Shown piece by piece: positions 5,450 to 18,722 of a stretch of 64,000 bases of DNA. The stretch is from contig JBAWUJ010000129.1 of NCBI GenBank assembly GCA_037176705.1, positions 62,001 through 126,000 of the forward strand, given 5' to 3'. The notes below the pieces were generated by a model, which was not told the origin of the DNA, searched no databases, and saw nothing but the letters and a program-made list of their open reading frames with translations. The translations under genes were made by a program, and so were the position numbers. Position 1 is the stretch's first letter. The number at the start of each line of letters is the position of its first letter. This stretch comes from Molossus alvarezi. Its lineage: Eukaryota > Chordata > Mammalia > Chiroptera > Molossidae.

Positions 5450-7452
5450 GGAGGCAGGCGGGCCGAGCAGTAGAGGGGTGTCCCGTGGAACACATCTGCC
5501 GCTTTTCCATCGGACTGGAGCTTGGTGGGTTGTCGGGGCGGCGGCCCAAACACACGGGTGGAGGGGGGCGCTCGCCTAGGGCGGGACTTTTGGGGGGGTT
5601 GCCCCGCCGGTTCGGGGCCCGCCGCCACAGGAGTGGTTCGCGGTGTCCTGCCAGGAATCCCTCCGTCACCCTCTTCAGTCCACCAAACCCCCTTTTTGTC
5701 TGGGAAAAGTGGACATGTGTAAAGAGGAGAAGCAAACGGACCACACAGCTCGGAGAGGCCGATTCACGTGGATTTTGTTTCCACGCGACACAGGTGTCAA
5801 GAAGTAAGTGTAAGGGATGAGGCCCCCACCTGCATTTCTCAGACCCGTGAAAGTAGTTTTCATGGCAGGTACTGCCGCGTGTCATTTGCCCCTACCCTGC
5901 TCCTACACACCGCCTTCCTTTTCCCCGGGGCGCAGGTGTGCTGCTAATTGCCACCATTCAGGGCGGCCGCGGCCCCGCCCCCTTCGCCCCGCCCCCGTCC
6001 TGACGGCCCATCCCCCTGTGCGCCGACCCGGCCAGCTGTCAACCTCCTCTGTGCGGAGCTTATCACAGCCGCCACCGGGCAGGTGCTGCGCGATTGCCAC
6101 ACGTCACAGTGAGGCCAGCCGGATCGCATCGCATCACATCGCATCGCATCGCATCCTGGCTAACGGGGCCACGGAGACGCGCGGCCCAGCGCTCGGGAGC
6201 CCGGGCTCGTGGTCGATTCACGGCAGCGGGAGGGTGCTTGGGACACTTGTCTTCTCTCCTCTGTTCTCTGCTTCTCTCTCTCTCGCTCGCTCTCTCTCTC
6301 TGTGTCTCTCTCTCCCGCCCCGCCCCCGTCTCCCTCTCCTCCTCTCTCTCACCCCCCTAGTCTCATAGAGCTCTCCTGTCTTGCAGGACAGGGAATTTCG
6401 CGGAGTCGTGGAAGGGACTGCTCCCCTAGGCCCCTCCTGTGCCGAGGAAGGTCAGGCGGGCAAGCGGATCCCCGGGCGGATTTGGGGATTTCCTCGGAGC
6501 GAGGAGGCAGCTTCTCTGTGCGATCTCGGTTCCGGCGGAGGACACCTGCTGCGGGCAGCGAAGCCGGACCCCGGTGGCCTGGGGTTTGGGCCGGCGCCGC
6601 CGGTACGTCAACCATCCACAGGAGTGGAAACGGTCCTGGTGCACACTGCAACTGTTTTCAGAGAGGTAGGGACTGTCGTGTCTTAGGTCAAATAAGTACT
6701 TTTGAAACATAAGTCCATCAAATCAACGTGTTCATAGTTATTGCCTGATCCGCCCGCGCCCGCCCAGCCCCCAGCACACCAGGCCAACCCCAGCCGGCCT
6801 CGCCCCCCCCACCCTGACACACACACACACGCACCCCCACGGACACGCACACCGCCCCGCCCCCCCACACACACACTGACACAGCAGCGCCCAGTCACGG
6901 CCCGTTAGAGATCCGGTCCACTGGTGGACCCGGTCGCTGTCCGTTGCAGCGGCCAAGTCCGGTGCCGGGCAACCTGTCTCTCCGGTCGCCCAGGCAACCG
7001 GCGCGGTCTCGCGTCCCCCGCAAGTCGTCCTCGCTCGTTCGGTGCCTCGATCGCGTGACCGCGGTTCTGCGGGCAGACCCGGAAGCGGGCCGGAGAGAGG
7101 CACACACGCACAGACACTCCCTCCCTCCCTCGCACACAGACACACACGGGCCTCCACACCTCCCTCGCTCCCTCCCCCCCTCCCCCCCTTGGCCTCTGGC
7201 CAAATACAAATACAGAATCAGTCAATAAAACATTTCAATATCGCCGTGCTCTCGTCCTGTTCACGGGCTTTGCGTCAGTCTGCGGCGGCGGCGGCCCGGG
7301 CAGAGACCCTGAGAGGGCCGAGGAGATCTCCCCCTCCCTTTCGACCTGGAGAATGTTCAGTGGGCTGGCGAGGGAAGAGCGGCTGCCAGCCGCCGAGCCG
7401 GCCCGCGCGGTTTGTTTCTCACGGAAGGCTTCCGGGCCCGTGAGGAGGGAGA
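5450..7452. promoter_or_regulatory. CpG island spanning the unit 1/2 junction
   Basis: First complete copy of the island. It begins about 190 bases before the unit start with a GC- and CpG-rich G-run segment (about 5520-5635), then continues for some 1.8 kb. Limits are by eye. Confidence 0.7.
5558..5572 (+). promoter_or_regulatory. GGGGGCGCT motif at the island start
   Basis: The right half of a CTCF consensus (GRKGGCRSY) is present, but the CCA and A positions are not. It lies in a G-rich, CpG-rich segment with GGGCGG boxes (5537-5542 and nearby) about 70 bases before the unit start. More likely a GC-box cluster than a CTCF site. Confidence 0.15.
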
Positions 7453-10400
7453 CGATCTGGTGGGAGACCTAAGAGTGTAGTGAGACATCAGGAGGGATAC
7501 CTCGACTGGGAACATCCTCCCTGAGGAGCAAGGGGTTCCCTTCCCACCCCGGGCCCCCACCCAGCTCAGGATCCCAGTACCAGGAAGAGACGTCCCCATC
7601 CCTTGTGGCTGTGCAAACCACCGGGGATCGAGGTCCAGGCTGAGGCTGCCGGGGTCCCAGGCAGTTCCTTTGAAAGGGCCTGCCCACGCACGGAGCTCCG
7701 GGGACCCTCTTTCTGCGGGCTGCAGAGTGGGGGTGGGTGGCAGGGAGGGACAGCGGCAGCTTGAAAGGCACCAGAGACATCCCTGGGAAGAACTGAGTCA
7801 GTCCTTTGGCATTGGGGTGAGAGCTGGAGGGGCAGCTTTGTCCCAGGCACACGTGCTGGTGGAGGCTGCTGTTCCATGGGTGAGCCCTTCCCTGGCGGGG
7901 CAGGCAGCCCGGTGGGCGGGCGCGCACCGTCCCTGGGACTCTGGTGACCTAGCACCCACTGTCTGGGCCACCCTGGTGATTGCCTGAGGCCCCGCCCCAC
8001 GGCACATTCAGGCCCACCCAAGCGGTGTCCATTGATTTTTCCCTAGGATTGGCCTGTCTTGGCTCCCGCTTCACGAGGTCCTAAATTCTCTGAAACCAAC
8101 AACACCTGGCCTCAGCGAGCCCCATACCTCCTCTGGCTCACTGGCCCCAGGCCTGGCAGTAGTAGCAGCCAGCGTTGGGCCCCAGCTTGACATTGCCTAG
8201 GCACCTCCAAGACCAGCACAGAAGGCAGCCATGTGTAGATCGCTTTGTAGCTTATGTCTGGTGGCCCCGGGGAGAACACACAGGGGCAGTGGCTGACCTC
8301 GCCCCGGAGCCAGCCTAGAAGAGTTGGCCTTTCCTTTGCTCCTTTTCCCTTCAGAATATTACAATGGCATCCTCAGTACCTGGAGGTGGGTCTTTGTGCT
8401 TCTTTCTCAATAGGCTGTACGTATGTGTTCTTTTTCTTGCTTCTCTCTTTCCTCCCTCCCTCCCTCCCTCTCTGGCTAGAGCCCTTTGGGGCTCAGGGCA
8501 AGACTGAGGAAGTTGTACAGAGAGCTCCCACATGCCCACGGCCCTGTAGTCCCTGCTCTTTCTTCCCCAAGTCACACACGGGCAGGCACGCAGGCACCCA
8601 ATGCGTGAATTTTCTGAGGCCCAGAGGCCTGCTGCAGAACTTAGGATGAAAACCCTACCCTGCTCTTTTCCAGAAAGACAGGCATGGGCCTAAGCAAGGT
8701 GGCCTGGCCTGGGCTGGGCCTGGGGAGTGGGGGTGGGGTTAGGGGGTGGGAAGGGAAGGCCAGGGCCACTTATTCCAAGGGAACAGCAATGGCTTGATTC
8801 AAATGCAGAGAGCCTGGGACTTTGCCTGAGGCTTCTACAACTCCCCCACACTTAGGCCACTGATTCCAAGCTGCAGGAAGGGAGCAGGGTCAGTCTGGAG
8901 CTGAAAGAGTTCGCCTCCATGTGCCAAAGCCGAAAACTGCCCTCCACCCTCTGAGAAAGGGCAGGGTGTGGGTGGGGGTGAGGTGGCGGTTGGGTGGTGG
9001 TGGTGGTGGTGGTGAGCGGTGGCGGTTTAGGGGTGCAAGTGCAGGGCATCCAAGGAGAAGTTAAAGAGTCCATCTCGGCGTCATAGATTCCCCAGGCCAA
9101 ACGCCGGTGTGGAGTGATGAGGGTCCAGGGAGGCCTGGTAGGGGATGAATGGACTCAGTAACCCTGTGTCTCGGGAACAACAAGCACACTCGTACTGAAA
9201 CACTGTGCTCCAGCTGACGATTTTGGTAACTCACCTTTAGGTACCCTTCACATGGATGGATGGAGAGATGGTTGGGTGGGTGGGTGGATGGATGGATGGT
9301 GAGCACTGAACTGGACAGACAGGACACACCGATCCTCCCTCCGACCACCGATTTCCAAGGGTAGGTCCGGGCCTAGGACATGGGCAACCCCCCATCAAGT
9401 GAATTTAGTTAACACCTTTGTAATTTGGACCATCAGTGAGTTTAGTGTAGGTCTCTGGGTCTGTGAGGCCACTACACAGGCCTCCCCTGAGCTCGCCTGT
9501 GTTCCTATGTGTATGTGGCCCCTGCTACGCGCACACGCGCGCACACACACGGTACTCTCCTCCGGAGAGCCCTGACTCCTAAGTCGTGATCCAGGGGTTG
9601 TTTGAAACATCACCCCAAAGGAGTGGACCCCAGGAGGGGGATGTGAACATATGTCCTAGATGCCAGTGAACTGTGTGTTCTTAAAAGGGTTCAGATCTGA
9701 GGTCGTAGGTGATGTTTATATTTACTACCCTGCAATGAGAACCTAGAAACAAGTCAGGACATCAAAAATCCCTCTCTTTGAAAGTCAGGGAGTTCCTGCA
9801 TGTGTCAGAGAGGGTCCCCTATTTGTCTCCTGGCCTTCCACAGAATTCACCCCAGGACCTGAGGTGTAATCTTTGAGTCTGATGAGTTTTTTGAGTCATT
9901 CTTTGTTGTTGCTGGTGCTGGTGCCGGTGCTGGTGCTGCTGCTGCTGCTGGTGCTGGTTCTTCAGTTAATCCTCACCCGAGGGTATTTCCTTGATTTGCA
10001 GTTGGACACTGAAATGGCAGGATAATTCTGGGAGAAGAGGAACGGAGAAACCGAGGCAGGAAAGTTAAACAGAGCCAAAGAGCTTTGCGGGACGTGTTTA
10101 GCAGGGCCTTGTCTTGAGAACCAGGCCAACAGACTCTATTTGTCACAGAAGTGTGCAGCAGAGGAGGGGGCAGGGAAGGGGAGAGGGGGAGAATTCAGAC
10201 ACCACTCATCCTGAAGTTGTTGGGACAGCAGGGAGGGAGGGAGGGAGAGAGGAAGGAGGAAAGAAGAGTGTAAAGGAATGGACCAAGCAACCAAGCAACC
10301 AAGCGACAAAAGAGGCAGGTCCTTCCCAGGAATAGACCAAAGAAAAGGGGAGACTTTTGGAGTCCAACTGCACCAGGAATATCTAGGCGAGGAACTCAAA

Positions 10401-11272
10401 CACAAAAACTTCCAGACAGAAGGGGATGTGAGGCAGAAAAGGCTCTTTAGATGAGCTGACAGCCTGCCTGTGCTTCCTAGGCCAGACGCGTAGGTGGGCT
10501 CGCTCCGTTTCCGTAATAAATGTGCATGAGTTCAGGTTGTGCTCCATTCACTTGCACTCACGTTGCAATAAATTCACGGAGCGAGCGGAAAGCAGATGTT
10601 ATGTGCAGTGTCTCCTCCACCTCCTTCCCCATGAGAACACAAAGATCCAGTCTGGGGACAGCCCTCTGCCGGTGATTCAGGGGATCGTCCAGTCACACCT
10701 CTCTGGTGTCTGTGAGCGGCGGTGCAGGTCCCATTTTCATCACAGGCGGCCTTTGAGAGGGAGTGGGAGGGGGGCAGGGGGTATGGTCAAGTGGGAGGGC
10801 AGGAGGGAGCGGGAAGAGGGAACTCTGCAACACCTCATGAGTTTATTCTCTTTGGCTTTCCCCACACACTCACTGCTTCAAGAAGCAATGTGGAGTCACA
10901 CCAAGATTCCCCACGGGAGAACAGGAAGGAGGGGTTGACGGCAGGCAAGTTTCCTTAGTAGGCCTCCTCCTCGCCCAGCCGCACCACTTGCCCTTGGCAG
11001 AGATTCCAGCGCCAGGCAAGGGGAGGAGTGGGGGCGAAAGCTTCACAGTGCCCAAAGGGTAGGGCCCCCGGCCCATGGGAAGCTGGAGGCAGGCGGGCCG
11101 AGCAGTAGAGGGGTGTCCCGTGGAACACATCTGCCGCTTTTCCATCGGACTGGAGCTTGGTGGGTTGTCGGGGCGGCGGCCCAAACACACGGGTGGAGGG
11201 GGGCGCTCGCCTAGGGCGGGACTTTTGGGGGGGTTGCCCCGCCGGTTCGGGGCCCGCCGCCACAGGAGTGGT
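5638..11272 (+). repeat. Unit 2 (5635 bp), type B
   Basis: Differs from unit 1 by C at the site equivalent to 545, a CT tract shorter by two bases, and G at 10173 (equivalent of 4538). It shares all three with unit 4 and I saw no difference between the two. Confidence 0.95.
9903..9957 (+). repeat. CTG/GTG tract, 55 bases (unit 2)
   Basis: Same sequence as the unit 1 tract. Confidence 0.93.
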
Positions 11273-13087
11273 TCGCGGTGTCCTGCCAGGAATCCCTCCG
11301 TCACCCTCTTCAGTCCACCAAACCCCCTTTTTGTCTGGGAAAAGTGGACATGTGTAAAGAGGAGAAGCAAACGGACGACACAGCTCGGAGAGGCCGATTC
11401 ACGTGGATTTTGTTTCCACGCGACACAGGTGTCAAGAAGTAAGTGTAAGGGATGAGGCCCCCACCTGCATTTCTCAGACCCGTGAAAGTAGTTTTCATGG
11501 CAGGTACTGCCGCGTGTCATTTGCCCCTACCCTGCTCCTACACACCGCCTTCCTTTTCCCCGGGGCGCAGGTGTGCTGCTAATTGCCACCATTCAGGGCG
11601 GCCGCGGCCCCGCCCCCTTCGCCCCGCCCCCGTCCTGACGGCCCATCCCCCTGTGCGCCGACCCGGCCAGCTGTCAACCTCCTCTGTGCGGAGCTTATCA
11701 CAGCCGCCACCGGGCAGGTGCTGCGCGATTGCCACACGTCACAGTGAGGCCAGCCGGATCGCATCGCATCACATCGCATCGCATCGCATCCTGACTAACG
11801 GGGCCACGGAGACGCGTGGCCCAGCGCTCGGGAGCCCGGGCTCGTGGTCGATTCACGGCAGCGGGAGGGTGCTTGGGACACTTGTCTTCTCTCCTCTGTT
11901 CTCTGCTTCTCTCTCTCTCTCGCTCGCTCTCTCTCTCTGTGTCTCTCTCTCCCGCCCCGCCCCCGTCTCCCTCTCCTCCTCTCTCTCACCCCCCTAGTCT
12001 CATAGAGCTCTCCTGTCTTGCAGGACAGGGAATTTCGCGGAGTCGTGGAAGGGACTGCTCCCCTAGGCCCCTCCTGTGCCGAGGAAGGTCAGGCGGGCAA
12101 GCGGATCCCCGGGCGGATTTGGGGATTTCCTCGGAGCGAGGAGGCAGCTTCTCTGTGCGATCTCGGTTCCGGCGGAGGACACCTGCTGCGGGCAGCGAAG
12201 CCGGACCCCGGTGGCCTGGGGTTTGGGCCGGCGCCGCCGGTACGTCAACCATCCACAGGAGTGGAAACGGTCCTGGTGCACACTGCAACTGTTTTCAGAG
12301 AGGTAGGGACTGTCGTGTCTTAGGTCAAATAAGTACTTTTGAAACATAAGTCCATCAAATCAACGTGTTCATAGTTATTGCCTGATCCGCCCGCGCCCGC
12401 CCAGCCCCCAGCACACCAGGCCAACCCCAGCCGGCCTCGCCCCCCCCACCCTGACACACACACACACGCACCCCCACGGACACGCACACCGCCCCGCCCC
12501 CCCACACACACACTGACACAGCAGCGCCCAGTCACGGCCCGTTAGAGATCCGGTCCACTGGTGGACCCGGTCGCTGTCCGTTGCAGCGGCCAAGTCCGGT
12601 GCCGGGCAACCTGTCTCTCCGGTCGCCCAGGCAACCGGCGCGGTCTCGCGTCCCCCGCAAGTCGTCCTCGCTCGTTCGGTGCCTCGATCGCGTGACCGCG
12701 GTTCTGCGGGCAGACCCGGAAGCGGGCCGGAGAGAGGCACACACGCACAGACACTCCCTCCCTCCCTCGCACACAGACACACACGGGCCTCCACACCTCC
12801 CTCGCTCCCTCCCCCCCTCCCCCCCTTGGCCTCTGGCCAAATACAAATACAGAATCAGTCAATAAAACATTTCAATATCGCCGTGCTCTCGTCCTGTTCA
12901 CGGGCTTTGCGTCAGTCTGCGGCGGCGGCGGCCCGGGCAGAGACCCTGAGAGGGCCGAGGAGATCTCCCCCTCCCTTTCGACCTGGAGAATGTTCAGTGG
13001 GCTGGCGAGGGAAGAGCGGCTGCCAGCCGCCGAGCCGGCCCGCGCGGTTTGTTTCTCACGGAAGGCTTCCGGGCCCGTGAGGAGGGA
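11085..13087. promoter_or_regulatory. CpG island, unit 2/3 junction
   Basis: Copy in the type C unit. C to G at 11377 makes a new CpG, and G to A at 11794 lies just after the ATCGC array. Confidence 0.7.
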
Positions 13088-16000
13088 GACGATCTGGTGG
13101 GAGACCTAAGAGTGTAGTGAGACATCAGGAGGGATACCTCGACTGGGAACATCCTCCCTGAGGAGCAAGGGGTTCCCTTCCCACCCCGGGCCCCCACCCA
13201 GCTCAGGATCCCAGTACCAGGAAGAGACGTCCCCATCCCTTGTGGCTGTGCAAACCACCGGGGATCGAGGTCCAGGCTGAGGCTGCCGGGGTCCCAGGCA
13301 GTTCCTTTGAAAGGGCCTGCCCACGCACGGAGCTCCGGGGACCCTCTTTCTGCGGGCTGCAGAGTGGGGGTGGGTGGCAGGGAGGGACAGCGGCAGCTTG
13401 AAAGGCACCAGAGACATCCCTGGGAAGAACTGAGTCAGTCCTTTGGCATTGGGGTGAGAGCTGGAGGGGCAGCTTTGTCCCAGGCACACGTGCTGGTGGA
13501 GGCTGCTGTTCCATGGGTGAGCCCTTCCCTGGCGGGGCAGGCAGCCCGGTGGGCGGGCGCGCACCGTCCCTGGGACTCTGGTGACCTAGCACCCACTGTC
13601 TGGGCCACCCTGGTGATTGCCTGAGGCCCCGCCCCACGGCACATTCAGGCCCACCCAAGCGGTGTCCATTGATTTTTCCCTAGGATTGGCCTGTCTTGGC
13701 TCCCGCTTCACGAGGTCCTAAATTCTCTGAAACCAACAACACCTGGCCTCAGCGAGCCCCATACCTCCTCTGGCTCACTGGCCCCAGGCCTGGCAGTAGT
13801 AGCAGCCAGCGTTGGGCCCCAGCTTGACATTGCCTAGGCACCTCCAAGACCAGCACAGAAGGCAGCCATGTGTAGATCGCTTTGTAGCTTATGTCTGGTG
13901 GCCCCGGGGAGAACACACAGGGGCAGTGGCTGACCTCGCCCCGGAGCCAGCCTAGAAGAGTTGGCCTTTCCTTTGCTCCTTTTCCCTTCAGAATATTACA
14001 ATGGCATCCTCAGTACCTGGAGGTGGGTCTTTGTGCTTCTTTCTCAATAGGCTGTACGTATGTGTTCTTTTTCTTGCTTCTCTCTTTCCTCCCTCCCTCC
14101 CTCCCTCTCTGGCTAGAGCCCTTTGGGGCTCAGGGCAAGACTGAGGAAGTTGTACAGAGAGCTCCCACATGCCCACGGCCCTGTAGTCCCTGCTCTTTCT
14201 TCCCCAAGTCACACACGGGCAGGCACGCAGGCACCCAATGCGTGAATTTTCTGAGGCCCAGAGGCCTGCTGCAGAACTTAGGATGAAAACCCTACCCTGC
14301 TCTTTTCCAGAAAGACAGGCATGGGCCTAAGCAAGGTGGCCTGGCCTGGGCTGGGCCTGGGGAGTGGGGGTGGGGTTAGGGGGTGGGAAGGGAAGGCCAG
14401 GGCCACTTATTCCAAGGGAACAGCAATGGCTTGATTCAAATGCAGAGAGCCTGGGACTTTGCCTGAGGCTTCTACAACTCCCCCACACTTAGGCCACTGA
14501 TTCCAAGCTGCAGGAAGGGAGCAGGGTCAGTCTGGAGCTGAAAGAGTTCGCCTCCATGTGCCAAAGCCGAAAACTGCCCTCCACCCTCTGAGAAAGGGCA
14601 GGGTGTGGGTGGGGGTGAGGTGGCGGTTGGGTGGTGGTGGTGGTGGTGGTGAGCGGTGGCGGTTTAGGGGTGCAAGTGCAGGGCATCCAAGGAGAAGTTA
14701 AAGAGTCCATCTCGGCGTCATAGATTCCCCAGGCCAAACGCCGGTGTGGAGTGATGAGGGTCCAGGGAGGCCTGGTAGGGGATGAATGGACTCAGTAACC
14801 CTGTGTCTCGGGAACAACAAGCACACTCGTACTGAAACACTGTGCTCCAGCTGACGATTTTGGTAACTCACCTTTAGGTACCCTTCACATGGATGGATGG
14901 AGAGATGGTTGGGTGGGTGGGTGGATGGATGGATGGTGAGCACTGAACTGGACAGACAGGACACACCGATCCTCCCTCCGACCACCGATTTCCAAGGGTA
15001 GGTCCGGGCCTAGGACATGGGCAACCCCCCATCAAGTGAATTTAGTTAACACCTTTGTAATTTGGACCATCAGTGAGTTTAGTGTAGGTCTCTGGGTCTG
15101 TGAGGCCACTACACAGGCCTCCCCTGAGCTCGCCTGTGTTCCTATGTGTATGTGGCCCCTGCTACGCGCACACGCGCGCACACACACGGTACTCTCCTCC
15201 GGAGAGCCCTGACTCCTAAGTCGTGATCCAGGGGTTGTTTGAAACATCACCCCAAAGGAGTGGACCCCAGGAGGGGGATGTGAACATATGTCCTAGATGC
15301 CAGTGAACTGTGTGTTCTTAAAAGGGTTCAGATCTGAGGTCGTAGGTGATGTTTATATTTACTACCCTGCAATGAGAACCTAGAAACAAGTCAGGACATC
15401 AAAAATCCCTCTCTTTGAAAGTCAGGGAGTTCCTGCATGTGTCAGAGAGGGTCCCCTATTTGTCTCCTGGCCTTCCACAGAATTCACCCCAGGACCTGAG
15501 GTGTAATCTTTGAGTCTGATGAGTTTTTTGAGTCATTCTTTGTTGTTGCTGGTGCTGGTGCCGGTGCTGGTGCTGCTGCTGCTGCTGGTGCTGGTTCTTC
15601 AGTTAATCCTCACCCGAGGGTATTTCCTTGATTTGCAGTTGGACACTGAAATGGCAGGATAATTCTGGGAGAAGAGGAACGGAGAAACCGAGGCAGGAAA
15701 GTTAAACAGAGCCAAAGAGCTTTGCGGGACGTGTTTAGCAGGGCCTTGTCTTGAGAACCAGGCCAACAGACTCTATTTGTCACAGAAGTGTGCAGCAGAG
15801 GAGGGGGCACGGAAGGGGAGAGGGGGAGAATTCAGACACCACTCATCCTGAAGTTGTTGGGACAGCAGGGAGGGAGGGAGGGAGAGAGGAAGGAGGAAAG
15901 AAGAGTGTAAAGGAATGGACCAAGCAACCAAGCAACCAAGCGACAAAAGAGGCAGGTCCTTCCCAGGAATAGACCAAAGAAAAGGGGAGACTTTTGGAGT

Positions 16001-16909
16001 CCAACTGCACCAGGAATATCTAGGCGAGGAACTCAAACACAAAAACTTCCAGACAGAAGGGGATGTGAGGCAGAAAAGGCTCTTTAGATGAGCTGACAGC
16101 CTGCCTGTGCTTCCTAGGCCAGACGCGTAGGTGGGCTCGCTCCGTTTCCGTAATAAATGTGCATGAGTTCAGGTTGTGCTCCATTCACTTGCACTCACGT
16201 TGCAATAAATTCACGGAGCGAGCGGAAAGCAGATGTTATGTGCAGTGTCTCCTCCACCTCCTTCCCCATGAGAACACAAAGATCCAGTCTGGGGACAGCC
16301 CTCTGCCGGTGATTCAGGGGATCGTCCAGTCACACCTCTCTGGTGTCTGTGAGCGGCGGTGCAGGTCCCATTTTCATCACAGGCGGCCTTTGAGAGGGAG
16401 TGGGAGGGGGGCAGGGGGTATGGTCAAGTGGGAGGGCAGGAGGGAGCGGGAAGAGGGAACTCTGCAACACCTCATGAGTTTATTCTCTTTGGCTTTCCCC
16501 ACACACTCACTGCTTCAAGAAGCAATGTGGAGTCACACCAAGATTCCCCACGGGAGAACAGGAAGGAGGGGTTGACGGCAGGCAAGTTTCCTTAGTAGGC
16601 CTCCTCCTCGCCCAGCCGCACCACTTGCCCTTGGCAGAGATTCCAGCGCCAGGCAAGGGGAGGAGTGGGGGCGAAAGCTTCACAGTGCCCAAAGGGTAGG
16701 GCCCCCGGCCCATGGGAAGCTGGAGGCAGGCGGGCCGAGCAGTAGAGGGGTGTCCCGTGGAACACATCTGCCGCTTTTCCATCGGACTGGAGCTTGGTGG
16801 GTTGTCGGGGCGGCGGCCCAAACACACGGGTGGAGGGGGGCGCTCGCCTAGGGCGGGACTTTTGGGGGGGTTGCCCCGCCGGTTCGGGGCCCGCCGCCAC
16901 AGGAGTGGT
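11273..16909 (+). repeat. Unit 3 (5637 bp), type C
   Basis: Differs from unit 1 by G at 11377 (equivalent of 105) and A at 11794 (equivalent of 522). The CT tract is long and the 4538 equivalent is C. It matches unit 5 at every diagnostic site. Confidence 0.95.
15540..15594 (+). repeat. CTG/GTG tract, 55 bases (unit 3)
   Basis: Same sequence as the unit 1 tract. Confidence 0.93.
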
Positions 16910-18722
16910 TCGCGGTGTCCTGCCAGGAATCCCTCCGTCACCCTCTTCAGTCCACCAAACCCCCTTTTTGTCTGGGAAAAGTGGACATGTGTAAAGAGGA
17001 GAAGCAAACGGACCACACAGCTCGGAGAGGCCGATTCACGTGGATTTTGTTTCCACGCGACACAGGTGTCAAGAAGTAAGTGTAAGGGATGAGGCCCCCA
17101 CCTGCATTTCTCAGACCCGTGAAAGTAGTTTTCATGGCAGGTACTGCCGCGTGTCATTTGCCCCTACCCTGCTCCTACACACCGCCTTCCTTTTCCCCGG
17201 GGCGCAGGTGTGCTGCTAATTGCCACCATTCAGGGCGGCCGCGGCCCCGCCCCCTTCGCCCCGCCCCCGTCCTGACGGCCCATCCCCCTGTGCGCCGACC
17301 CGGCCAGCTGTCAACCTCCTCTGTGCGGAGCTTATCACAGCCGCCACCGGGCAGGTGCTGCGCGATTGCCACACGTCACAGTGAGGCCAGCCGGATCGCA
17401 TCGCATCACATCGCATCGCATCGCATCCTGGCTAACGGGGCCACGGAGACGCGCGGCCCAGCGCTCGGGAGCCCGGGCTCGTGGTCGATTCACGGCAGCG
17501 GGAGGGTGCTTGGGACACTTGTCTTCTCTCCTCTGTTCTCTGCTTCTCTCTCTCTCGCTCGCTCTCTCTCTCTGTGTCTCTCTCTCCCGCCCCGCCCCCG
17601 TCTCCCTCTCCTCCTCTCTCTCACCCCCCTAGTCTCATAGAGCTCTCCTGTCTTGCAGGACAGGGAATTTCGCGGAGTCGTGGAAGGGACTGCTCCCCTA
17701 GGCCCCTCCTGTGCCGAGGAAGGTCAGGCGGGCAAGCGGATCCCCGGGCGGATTTGGGGATTTCCTCGGAGCGAGGAGGCAGCTTCTCTGTGCGATCTCG
17801 GTTCCGGCGGAGGACACCTGCTGCGGGCAGCGAAGCCGGACCCCGGTGGCCTGGGGTTTGGGCCGGCGCCGCCGGTACGTCAACCATCCACAGGAGTGGA
17901 AACGGTCCTGGTGCACACTGCAACTGTTTTCAGAGAGGTAGGGACTGTCGTGTCTTAGGTCAAATAAGTACTTTTGAAACATAAGTCCATCAAATCAACG
18001 TGTTCATAGTTATTGCCTGATCCGCCCGCGCCCGCCCAGCCCCCAGCACACCAGGCCAACCCCAGCCGGCCTCGCCCCCCCCACCCTGACACACACACAC
18101 ACGCACCCCCACGGACACGCACACCGCCCCGCCCCCCCACACACACACTGACACAGCAGCGCCCAGTCACGGCCCGTTAGAGATCCGGTCCACTGGTGGA
18201 CCCGGTCGCTGTCCGTTGCAGCGGCCAAGTCCGGTGCCGGGCAACCTGTCTCTCCGGTCGCCCAGGCAACCGGCGCGGTCTCGCGTCCCCCGCAAGTCGT
18301 CCTCGCTCGTTCGGTGCCTCGATCGCGTGACCGCGGTTCTGCGGGCAGACCCGGAAGCGGGCCGGAGAGAGGCACACACGCACAGACACTCCCTCCCTCC
18401 CTCGCACACAGACACACACGGGCCTCCACACCTCCCTCGCTCCCTCCCCCCCTCCCCCCCTTGGCCTCTGGCCAAATACAAATACAGAATCAGTCAATAA
18501 AACATTTCAATATCGCCGTGCTCTCGTCCTGTTCACGGGCTTTGCGTCAGTCTGCGGCGGCGGCGGCCCGGGCAGAGACCCTGAGAGGGCCGAGGAGATC
18601 TCCCCCTCCCTTTCGACCTGGAGAATGTTCAGTGGGCTGGCGAGGGAAGAGCGGCTGCCAGCCGCCGAGCCGGCCCGCGCGGTTTGTTTCTCACGGAAGG
18701 CTTCCGGGCCCGTGAGGAGGGA
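16722..18722. promoter_or_regulatory. CpG island, unit 3/4 junction
   Basis: Copy in a type B unit. The CT tract is two bases shorter and the 545 equivalent reads CGCGG rather than CGTGG, giving one more CpG. Confidence 0.7.

Larger units (their letters stand above)
1..5637 (+). repeat. Unit 1 (5637 bp), type A
   Basis: Reference unit for the coordinates used in this annotation. Diagnostic states: C at 105, G at 522, T at 545, long CT tract, C at 974, C at 1195, A at 1232, G at 1991, C at 2669, T at 2738, G at 3540, C at 4538, 55-base CTG tract, G at 4616, T at 5611. At all of these sites it matches unit 6. A site at unit-1 position p lies at unit start + p - 1 in another unit. Subtract 2 beyond the CT tract in units 2, 4, 10, 11 and 12. 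Add 75 (units 7-8) or 87 (units 9-11) beyond the CTG tract. Confidence 0.95.
5638..16909 (+). repeat. Two-unit block, copy 1 (units 2+3)
   Basis: An 11,272 bp segment made of a type B then a type C unit. The next 11,272 bp have the same order of types, the same lengths and the same diagnostic bases. I compared diagnostic sites and landmarks, not every base. Confidence 0.82.

Noticed and set aside
1815..5450. SINE, LINE or LTR insertion in the unit
   Set aside because: I saw no poly(A) tail with target-site duplication, no SINE promoter boxes, no reverse transcriptase frame and no paired LTRs. Old diverged fragments cannot be excluded without a repeat-library search.
5235..5885. 216-codon open frame on the minus strand, the longest recurring frame, in each unit
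   Set aside because: It crosses the unit junction, overlaps several frames on the other strand, is Pro/Arg/Ser-rich as expected of GC-rich DNA without stops, and shows no recognisable domain. It recurs only because the DNA recurs.
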